Source: Linum tenue (Eukaryota; Streptophyta; Magnoliopsida; Malpighiales; Linaceae). From it: DNA of 64,000 nucleotides. Made by a program: the position numbers and the translations under genes. How positions within the stretch are numbered: position 1 is the first letter of the stretch; every line of letters begins with the position of its first letter. The DNA is taken from positions 51,088,162 to 51,152,161 of the forward strand of contig CAMGYJ010000010.1 of assembly GCA_946122785.1 (NCBI GenBank). The letters run 5' to 3'. The notes beneath the pieces were generated by a model. It did not search any database, was not told the origin of the DNA, and saw only the letters and a list, made by a program, of their open reading frames with translations. This document shows positions 55,725 through 64,000 of this stretch, piece by piece.

Positions 55725-56124
55725 GAGCATCCACATTGGTATTGCATTCTCAATTGCAAAATGACATGACATAGGTGTTTGCAATTGCAAAACCAATTGC
55801 ATTGATGTGGCTACCAATTACATATTTGCAAGCTTGCAACAAATGCAATTCCATATGCAAGTCAAAAAAGCCTAAAAAAATGAGGATTTTTTTATTTTAT
55901 ATTTTTTCCTTTCTCTTTTACTTAATTTTTTATAATTTAAACATAATATTTAATTATATTTGCAATTGCAAGTTAATTGCATTGATGTAGGTGAATGAAA
56001 TGAATGTGATGTGCATTACAAAAAAATTGAGTTGACAATAAAAAATATAAATACAATTTCAATTGAGTTGACAATAAAAAATATAAATACAATTTCTTTT
56101 GCAATTGCATTGATGGACATGCTC
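55725..56124. mobile_element. MITE F inside hAT element E
   Basis: Ends GAGCATCCACATTGG and, reversed, GAGCATGTCCATCAATG. Interior rich in TTGCAATTGCA. TTA lies at 55722-55724 on the left and TTTA follows on the right, so the duplication is off by one base. Confidence 0.65.
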
Positions 56125-56128
56125 TTTA

Positions 56129-56500
56129 GACTATCTCCAATCCAAGCATGCAAATTTGGAGAAAGGGAGGTTTTTGGCTTTTTTCATCTCCAACCCACCA
56201 ATTATTTGGCTTGCAAATTTGGAGAAGTGGGCTTGGGGGTGGATAGATAGAAGCTCATGGAGAAATGCAAGGAGAAAGTGGGGGACCAACCACGGAACAA
56301 AAGCCCACACGCTGGGCCCCTCCACTTTCCAACATCTTCTTTTTCTTTTTTAACTTTCTTAATTTTTGATTGGTTGGTTATGAGTTGGGAAGGCAAATTT
56401 AGAAGGTTTAGGGTTGGAGGAAAAAAATATTTTTAGAAGGTAAAAATGCATATTTGAGAGCTTGAGAGGCTAAATATAACCTTTTGGGTTGGAGTTAGTG
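56129..56500. mobile_element. MITE G next to MITE F
   Basis: Ends GACTATCTCCAATCCAA and, reversed, CACTAACTCCAACCCAA. TTA duplication at 56126-56128 and 56501-56503. 372 bp, non-coding. Confidence 0.7.
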
Positions 56501-57419
56501 TTAGGGAATCCTTTCCCTCTCTCCTTCTCTCCGCCTTCACGGCTTCACCACAGACAGTCACCATCCTTCTCTCTTTTTTTCCCCTGTTACAAATCGAAGT
56601 CATAACTAAAAAAAATGTCAAACTTCCCCATGCTGCCGAGGTCTTCTCTCCTTCTCTTCTCTTCTCTTTAAGGATGACGCGTTTGGGAACTACGCATGCA
56701 TCATTGGGTCTGACGGAGGTGATGAGGTGGCAGTGAGGGAGGGTCAATTGAGCCCTTCTTCATCATCGAAATGGGTCACTGAATCACCAGATTCAGCGCC
56801 ATGCAAAGAAGGCCTTCCTTTTCTTCTTCATCCCTTTCGATTCCAGATTTGCCAGCCAAAGAAGGGCAGCGCCGCTGGTGGCTGGTCGAAGCCCCACCAC
56901 AGAGCAGCAAAAACATCTACTCGATTGTGATTGTGAATGTTAATTTGTTTTCCCGTGACGGGATTGCAATAAGAGTTTGAAGAGATTGGTGATTGGTCGG
57001 AATTACAGATGGATGGAAGGGATAGAGAAAGGAAGAGCGAAGGAAGCGGCAGCGGTGGGAGTTGTCGGTGCCAAGGCGGCGGCGAGGGTGGTGGGAGCGA
57101 ACGCGGAGGGAGTGGTGGGATCAAAAGCGGCGGTGGTGGAAGAATGGATCGGTCCATTCGGTGTGTAAGGGTTTGCGAGATTGGGATTTCAGAGTTGGAG
57201 CAGAACAAGAGTCGGTAACCAGGCAACCAGATTGCTAATCGGTAACCGAGCAACCGGTTAGTCGGTATACCGACAAGCAACCGATATTGGTATCCGGAGG
57301 TCGTTTGACACAAATCGGTATACCGATGACCGGTTAATCGGTTACCGGCTAACCAGTAACCGACCAATTACCATCCCTAATTGTGTTAAGCTTTCTCTTA
57401 AAAAAATGAAAATACAAAA

Positions 57420-57870
57420 AATTTCTCTTTTCTTTCCGTAAATAAAAAACATCAAAATTTCCCACTCTTTTCTCTTCCTATAAATCAAAAGCACAAAAAC
57501 TTAAAGAACCAGATTTTTCTCTTTTTTTTTCTCAAAAAGTTGAAAACATTAAAAAATTTCACTTCTTTCCCTTCCTATAAAGCAAAGCACAAAAATTGTC
57601 CATTCTTTCTTTTTCCAAAACTTGAAGCATCAAATTTCCCTATTTTTTTTTTCAAAAATGTTGAAAACACCAATATTTTCCATTTCTTTATCTTCATACA
57701 AACCAAAATACCAAAAGTCCCCCTTCTTTCTTTTCAAAAAAATTAAGTACCAAATTTCCCTTTTATTTTTCCTCAAAAAGTTGAAAATACCAAAATTTTC
57801 CACTTCTTCCCCTTCCTATAAACAAAAGCATCAAAACTCCCCCTTATTTCTTTCTCTTCTTTTATTTTAT
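57420..57870. repeat. Degenerate 60/120-bp tandem repeat
   Basis: Units alternate AAAAGTTGAAAA(C/T)A(C/T)(C/T)AAAATTTTCCACTTCTT with CCTTCCTATAAA..AAAGCA(T/C)(C/A)AAAA. At least four degenerate units, inside hAT element B and outside E. Confidence 0.65.
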
Positions 57871-59446
57871 TAAAAATACATAATTTCAACCCAATATCAA
57901 TTTTTTAATTTCCTTTATAAAATGAAAAAATAGTTTTACTTAGTCTTAAAACAAACAAACTTCATTTTGAAATTTTATATAATGTAATATAGTAATTATT
58001 TGGGTCAATCGGGCGGGTTACGGGTTAGTCGAGTTCGGACCAATCAGGTTACGAGCTTAATCAGGTTGCGTGTCAATTGGGTTACGGGGTTTTTGGGTTA
58101 CAGGTTAATCGGGTCAAGGGTCGGGCGGGTTGCGGGTCATTGAATTTTAGTCAATTCGGGTTGCGATCTTGTTGCGGGTCAGGTTAGTGAGACGGGTTAG
58201 TCGGGTTGGGTTCTGTTTTGACACCTATACTTATAGCCACTTCCGTTCAATTCTTTAACGGTATTAGTGTTAAGTCTGACGGGACAAATGTAGATGTTGA
58301 TGTGGCGAGCACTTACTGCCAATTACTGTCTGTAAAATTCCACATGGATTAAGAGAATGAAAAGAAAATATAAGAGCATAAAAAGTAGAAAAGCCTCATC
58401 TGCAAACCCTTCTTCTCTAACTTTTCCTCTTCCGTCGATGCTGCCCCAAGCGCAACCCACCGATGGCAACTCCTTCTTGAAAGAAAAAAGTGGTCGACTT
58501 CTTTCCCATCTCCTCATCACACCAACGTCGAGCCTCCCAACGCGGACCATAGTTAACGGTCTCTGCCGACTCTCGTCGCCTCCCCTCCGCATTTCAGTGA
58601 TGAAGGCATCGTACAGAACCCATCGCGCCTCTGCATCAGCTCCTACGGACGAGCTCACGCCGGTCGTTTCCAGTGGTCGCCGCCGGGTACCACCACTACC
58701 AACTCCCTCGCATTGTCGTCAACTATAAGAATCTCCCTTTCCCAGACATGATTCGAAAATCTAGTGAAATTGGGAGCGAATTCGAAGAACTAGGGTTCTT
58801 GAATTTGGGGATTTTTTTCCAAATCGGAATCTGGGGTAAAATTGCTTATGAACCAGGAGCAAGCTTATGCACCTGCCCAACCTTGACGTAATTCGTAAGA
58901 AGGCAATAAGCTTGTCGCAATCCTTCATCCGAGCGAGCCTCGAGCTCAGCACTTCGTTGTAGTATTCTTCACAACTTTTGGCCAGATCTGGCTTTGCAAC
59001 TCAATGAATCCGAGGTGGAAGAAAGAGAAACTCCACTAGCCTCTAAATCTACTCTGAAACTCTACCACCAGCAGAAGTCGGCCAACGCGCGGAGGTTACC
59101 GATTGAATTGGGGATAGCGGAGGTTGCCGATGGAATTGGGGATCTTCTTTTGTTTTACGCAATGGAGAGTTTGCGAGGAAGACATATTCTGTTTTTGTTT
59201 AAAAATTTATTTTAGTTAAAAATGATGTATCATCCACCTGCCATTGGAAGCTCAGTTGTCGATGACGTGTTCGGTGAGTTGGCAGCCCAATAAGCATATC
59301 GTTAAAATAATTAATAGTGTCACTGATGTTGTTAAAGGTTGTAACGAAATGGTTGTATTTGTCATGAAACTTTCAAAATTCTGCCTATAAGTGGTATTTC
59401 TCCTAAATTGACTATTATTGTCACAAACGCGAATGTTATGGCTATA

Positions 59447-59988
59447 CAAGTGTATTTTGCCTTTTTTAAAGAGAAACTCATGGTTGTCGAACCGAATTAA
59501 ATCATCAAATTTTATTGTTGACATGGAATCAAGAGAAGTGAGATGAGCTTTTAAATCACTCAAAGTTTGCTTTTTTAATCCTCTATTTTCCATTATGTGA
59601 TCATATATCATTCATTTTAACTCGAAACTAAAAAAGTTTATATTGCATTATCCGGCGAGAAAACTTGCGTTGAATTGAGATCAATGCATCTTTAACTTCT
59701 TCGGACAACGATTACTAAGACACGACTCACATATCTTCAAACAAAGTTCGAACGGGGGTGTTTGATTGATGGTGAGAGGAGATAATACAAATTCAAAGTT
59801 AAATTACTCATACTCCTATGGAGATTCAACGAGAGCTCTAAACTATGAACTACGTTTATGTCTACATAATAGAGAAAAGGAAAAGGATAAACTTGACACA
59901 TGTGTTAGAGTGTTGGTTTTGAGAGCTTCTGTCTCTCCCGACCTCCTATCTTATTTATAGGCATGTGTTGGTAATTGCATTGGAGAAC
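59447..59988. other. Intergenic DNA
   Basis: No gene recognised. 59760-59960 has a short plus-strand frame without known motifs. Confidence 0.3.
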
Positions 59989-60371
59989 TAGAGGTGGCTA
60001 TACGGTCCGGTCCGGTTAAACTGGCCCGGATTGATCCGGTCCCAGTCCGGTCTTTTTTGGAATATGAGGACCAAAGACGAGATTGGATATAGTTCGGTCC
60101 CAATCCAGTCTTGATTTTAGATTGAGCTTCCGAAGTTTAAGTGGGCTAAGGCCTGAAAGGGTGAGGAGTTGGTTAGGTTTTGGGTGTTGGGCTCTCTTAT
60201 CCAGTCTTTATCCGGTTTCCGGTCCGGCCACGAACGAGATTTTACCTCAAATCTAAGCCCAAAGACGGGATTAGATTATTTGCTATTCGGTCCAGGTTCA
60301 GTCTTAGTCCAGGTTATACGGTCCTGTTTCGGGTAAAATAAAAAAACTCGGGCCAATAATAGCCACTCCTA
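59989..60371. mobile_element. Short hAT-type MITE, perfect 8-bp duplication
   Basis: Ends TAGAGGTGGCTAT and, reversed, TAGGAGTGGCTAT; 383 bp. TGGAGAAC at 59981-59988 and 60372-60379. Subterminal TCCGGTCCGGT repeats. Confidence 0.87.
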
Positions 60372-60529
60372 TGGAGAACTGTCTTCTTGATAACTGCTAC
60401 AAAGAACCGCTCCCTCTTCTCTGGAGTGGTGGTTGCTCTTTCAACCGCCTATATAGCTGCCTCTCTTGGAGCTGTCGTTTTGGTGTTTGCCTCCTCTGCA
60501 CGACTGCACCATGACCAGGAATGTTAGAT

Positions 60530-61020
60530 ATCATGACTGAGGAAATCTAGATCTCGCGACCAATGAGGTCTACCAAACTGCACGTGACAATGCCCACTCG
60601 CGACTGATGCACTAGATCTAAATCTTGCGACCACCAAGGTCTAACTCATTTGAGATGAGTGATGTCTAGATCTCACAACCAACGCGAGACTTAACTCTCT
60701 TGTGACCAACGTGCTCGAGCTCTCAAACTTAGTATATTATGTGCCTTCCCTCTCCCCACGTAGCTTTCCTTCTCACATCCTAGTCGTTGTTAGATCTCGG
60801 ATGTGGTATGGCACAATCGTGGCAAACGTTGTCTACCAAACTCACAACAAACGTGGTCAAGCAGACTCCCGACGAACGTGGTCTAGATCTCGTGACCAAC
60901 GCGATCTACCAAAATCCACGTGACAATGCCCACTCCTCATGATCTAATTTCGTGGCTAAGATCTTCTAGATCTTGCGACCACCATGGTCTACCAGACTCT
61001 CGCGACAAAGCTGGACATAT
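60530..61020. repeat. Diffuse repeat of GATCTCGCGACCAACG / GGTCTACCAAACTC
   Basis: At least six degenerate copies of (A)GATCT(C/T)GCGACCA(A/C)(C/G), several followed by GGTCTACCA(A/G)ACTC and CGTGACAA(T/C)G. Copies occur near 60552, 60626, 60667, 60890 and 60972. The source is unknown. Confidence 0.55.
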
Positions 61021-62620
61021 TTTCTTCTTCTTACCTTATGAAAATTAAATTCAATTCTAGAAATCCATTACTAATTCTTCAACTAGATGTAACTTATTTC
61101 TTAACTTCACAAAAATAAAGGCGTCGATGAGAAAAAGAAGACAAAACTGAGGACGAAGATGGTGATAATCGGAGATGGTGGCAGTCGACACCAGAAGCAG
61201 AAGAAAAGTGGAAGATGATAGTAGTCTGGATTTGTCAAACGAAAGCAGAAGATAAGGGATACAAAACGATGATGGAGATGGTGGCAGTCGACGCCGACAA
61301 AGTGCAACCTGTTCCGAACGAGTTTAGGAAATTGTTGATCTGGCGATTGAGTTTCTGTTGGATTAATTTTCTTGCTTTTTCTCTCTAAATCTGTGATTTT
61401 CAAGAGTGTTTATCTTTGTTGGTCTGTTAATTTTATGGGCTTTGTTACAAATACAATAAGAGAAGAGGATGGAGATAGAGGGTAAAAGAAAGAGGGCAGA
61501 AGTGTTTTATGAAAATACTACATTACGATTGTCTGATGTCAAATAAAATAATTCTGGACACAATCGTCTCATTTTCTAAAATGAGAAATTTATATAAATT
61601 TCTCTCGTTGTAGAAATGTTCCATCCAAACGGCCCCGTTGTTTTCATTCGCACCAAATGCCAACACCCTATAAAGCCATACGGATTGGATTTCATGTTGA
61701 CAAAGATTTTTGTGGCGGCAAGAGTTTGTAGTTTGTAGAAACACCGCTTAGCTAGCTGCCCACGAAACAAATAGAGTAGCAAAGATAAGTAAGTGAAAAT
61801 CCTCAGCCAAGCGAGTATGCATGGCCAATCTTTCTCATATTGATATGTTTGCTGCAGTTGTTGTTTTATATTGTTTTAACATCAGTCCATATATCACTAT
61901 CTTTCCTTGTGTTTTTCTCTCGTCAAGGTAGTGAGCTAGTGGCCTTGCTTTAATTCTGTGGCTATCAATCGGTTAGTAAATTGGTATATAGTATATACTA
62001 TAGACTATACAGTGCACATATACCACACCAGTGATGGGCTTGAGCAGAGAATAAGAGCCAAACGCTAGCTAAATCTTCACTCGAAAGAGAGACGCATATA
62101 TAGCGCTTTGGAGCAGAAACTAGAAAGTGATTATATATTCTTGGCCATGCCGCAGCATGTGAGATATATGCCTTAGTAATCTCGAATATGAATATCATGC
62201 CTTCCTATTGGGAATGAAAGTGAACTTCCACACACTAAACAACTACACGGGTGGTGGACTGGGAGAGAGGGGGTCCTTTTTATCTTGAGGAGAAAAGATT
62301 TTCACATATTATTCCCCACCTTTCTTCCTTCCACTTCAGCGTGACTACAGTCTGCCTTGTTTGTTTGCTGTTATAGAAAATGCAAACAAACAAAAGCCAA
62401 GCAGCATAGCATAAGAAAGAACCGCTGAAAGAAAACCAGCATAAAAATTAACCAACCAAAAGAGCATATATATCATTCCAAAGAGGAATCAAAGCTGGCA
62501 CCCCTTATAAGCTGCGTTGCAAATTGTTCACCTCCAACCTAACTCTGAGTTTCAAACACAAGCTAGGCAAAAGCAAGCTTCCTGCCAAACCATAACAAGC
62601 CCTTCCTTCCTTCCACAGTT
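61021..62620. other. Intergenic DNA upstream of sucrose-phosphate synthase
   Basis: GATGGTGGCAGTCGAC occurs at about 61173 and 61277 as a short duplication. Otherwise there are no recognisable genes or complete elements. The last kilobase is the distal promoter of the downstream gene. Confidence 0.3.
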
Positions 62621-62623
62621 TCC

Positions 62624-62644
62624 CTATATATATATATATATATA
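62624..62644 (+). promoter_or_regulatory. TATA region, (TA)n, of sucrose-phosphate synthase
   Basis: A (TA)10 run lies about 90-110 bp before the ATG at 62733, well placed for a TATA box. Its length is likely variable. Confidence 0.65.
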
Positions 62645-62732
62645 GCTAGCTCCTTCTCCTTTATTCTCATCTCTGGCAGGGGAGGGATTCATTAAGCTAG
62701 CAAGCTACAGATCGAGGTAGCCTAGAATCAGA

Positions 62733-64000
62733 ATGGCAGGTGCAAGGAATGAGTGGATAAATGGGTACTTGGAGGCAATACTGGATGCCGGAGGTGACGC
62801 TGCTACGATGAGGAAAACAAATAATGATCATCCTGCAGGGGGCAACAGCAGACTGATGAAGCTCTCCAAGTTTCATGATGAGAAAGAGATGAAAGCTCAC
62901 GGCGACGATGATTGTGATGATGATCAAAAGGAGTTCAAACGAGCACAAGCAGAAGCAGAAGCACAGAGTTACAGTAGTACCTCCACCACCAATAAGTTGT
63001 TTAGCGCTACAAGCTACTTCGTTGAAGAGGTTGTTAATAGCTTCGATGAATCCGACCTTCACAGGACTTGGGTCAAGGTTTCTTTCTCCCTCTTTAATTT
63101 CTTCCTGCACTTCTCTCCTTGATCAATTCTTTTTCCCTCTGTCATGCGTATATAATTAGCTAGCTTAGCTACATATAATACTCCCCCACCTAATTATATC
63201 TCTCAACTCCATCAACGGAAAGTGAAGGAAACGGAGCCACTCCGGCGACTCACAGAGTCTGGAGCTAGCTAGCATCCACGTCTCATCACAAGTATTGATT
63301 TGCTTTAGTTCTCTTGACCAAAGTTCAGTCGATCGAGAACCCCGTGAGTTGCCATTATTTTTTCTAGGGCCATTTACTAGCTTGCTTAGCTGCTCTTATT
63401 ATCTACAGCTTTCCTCCTCCCTCTAAATTTTCTAAAGCCAAATCAGGCAGTATACTATATATATATATTTTGGGAGTCGAGGCTATTAATTAGTTTCATT
63501 TGACAACAACGTCAGTATTCGCAAAATACTGTGCTTACCTCTTCATGGATCCAATTTGCCAAGAAATGCAAATTCTTCAATTCTTATAGGATTTTAACTC
63601 AAAATATTGTATTTTGAAACGATTTTTACCACAGGAAAGTTATAATGTTTACTACAAAATATAAATTAGGGTAGCTAAACCTATCGAAATACTAAAAATT
63701 AGCCAAATATTAACTTCCAGTCAGCAACTTTGTTAGAAATATTGATTTGACAACATGATACCGATTTGGAAGAGACACATGACGGTTAACATTCCAAATT
63801 TTTAGTATTTTAAATAAGATAAAAGTTACAAAATTATTAACAATAACGTAATTAGTAGCATTTTAATAGGTTTGGATAATATAAAAGAATTTTAAAAAGA
63901 TTTGGATAAAATGTAGACATTACCCTGTAAATTATAAATTATTACCCTGTAAATTATAAATTATAAGTAGTTACTTTTTCTTGAACGAAATGAGAAGGAA
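62733..64000 (+). CDS. Sucrose-phosphate synthase, first exon and start of intron 1 (partial)
   Basis: Exon 1 is 62733-63077, exactly 115 codons, ending TGGGTCAAG/GTTTCT. The start MAGARNEWINGYLEAILDAGG and the end ATSYFVEEVVNSFDESDLHRTWVK are diagnostic of plant sucrose-phosphate synthase, which makes sucrose-6-phosphate from UDP-glucose and fructose-6-phosphate in the cytosol. Between them is an insert rich in Asp, Lys and Glu that is longer than in the best-known leaf isoforms, so this may be one of the diverged N-terminal types. The glycosyltransferase and phosphatase-like domains lie beyond the window. Intron 1 extends past 64000 (more than 920 bp). Its part from 63.59 kb carries AT-rich repeat sequence resembling Mutator-type termini seen elsewhere here. 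Confidence 0.88.

Larger units (their letters stand above)
55515..57379. mobile_element. hAT element E
   Basis: Ends TAGGGGTGGTAA and TTACCATCCCTA. Flanks ATTGTGAT (55507-55514) and ATTGTGTT (57380-57387) match at 7 of 8. Many GGTAACCGGT/ACCGGTTA subterminal repeats at both ends. It contains MITEs F and G and a GC-rich stretch at 56.75-57.2 kb with no recognisable product. Confidence 0.82.
52468..58229. mobile_element. hAT element B, 8-bp duplication
   Basis: Ends TATAGGTGT and ACACCTATA; perfect 8-bp duplication CTTATAGC at 52460-52467 and 58230-58237. GGGTTG(C)GGGTTA-type subterminal repeats occur at both ends (52.49-52.62 and 58.0-58.2 kb), typical of plant hAT elements. It holds elements C, D and E; no transposase motif remains. 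Confidence 0.78.
52405..59446. mobile_element. Outer Mutator-type element A, split by hAT element B
   Basis: The left end (52405-52460: TATAG..TTCGCGTTT..ACAATAATAG..CCACTTATAG) is inverted relative to 59390-59446 over about 50 bp with few differences. Between the inner edge of B (58238) and 59390 lies GC-richer, gene-like DNA without a recognisable product. Exact ends and a 9-bp duplication were not found. Total span is about 7 kb, of which 5.8 kb is later insertions. Confidence 0.6.

Noticed and set aside
1..64000. tRNA, rRNA, CRISPR or bacterial-type operons
   Set aside because: I recognised no tRNA or rRNA genes, no spaced identical repeats of CRISPR type, and no prokaryotic gene organisation.

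Overview
The window is nuclear DNA from a flowering plant, most likely a eudicot. The evidence is intron-bearing genes of plant-specific families (tandem-type carboxylesterases, an MS1/MMD1-like PHD protein, a sucrose-phosphate synthase, a peroxisomal acyl-activating enzyme), an AT-rich background, and plant-type transposons of nearly every class. The species cannot be named from the sequence.

Layout. 1-2.6 kb: the 3' half of a plant UvrD-like/TPR-ankyrin helicase gene (- strand), probably truncated or frameshifted, then an intact WRN-type 3'-5' exonuclease gene (-). 4.4-6.4 kb: a small conserved plant protein (-) and a two-exon carboxylesterase (-). 6.7-18.4 kb: a decayed Mutator-like composite carrying a Ulp1-type cysteine protease gene (+) and a FAR1-type transposase gene (-), placed tail to tail. 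It is peppered with TACCATATGGTA palindromes and has itself been hit by a dimeric MITE, a hAT element and a solo LTR. 19.5-22 kb: a CACTA element. 23.7-25.1 kb: a second solo LTR of the same family, sitting in a degenerate L1-type LINE that runs to about 29.8 kb. 30.2-31.8 kb: an intact single-exon acyl-activating enzyme ending in SRL (+). 32.4-36.9 kb: a decayed Ty1-copia element (-). 38.0-44.4 kb: a second carboxylesterase gene (-) split by an apparently intact Ty1-copia element with identical LTRs. 45-46.6 kb: a LINE fragment with two nested Mutator-type MITEs. 49.2-52.0 kb: a five-exon PHD-finger gene (-). 52.4-59.4 kb: a Russian-doll nest of at least seven elements. 62.7 kb to the end: first exon and first intron of a sucrose-phosphate synthase gene (+).

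How it fits together. The host genes form no obvious pathway. Two are clear paralogues (the carboxylesterases at 5-6 kb and 38-44 kb), suggesting a local duplication later separated by transposon accumulation. Most of the remaining space is explained by mobile DNA. For many elements I could read the target-site duplication directly: 5 bp for both solo LTRs and the young copia, 3 bp for CACTA and two Tourist-like MITEs, 8 bp for hAT elements, and 9-10 bp for Mutator types.

The points most worth a second look are the palindrome-studded ULP/FAR1 Mutator composite, the very young copia insertion that disrupts a carboxylesterase, the short U2 snRNA-like fragment flanked by a perfect 14-bp repeat, and the nested transposon stack upstream of the PHD gene.
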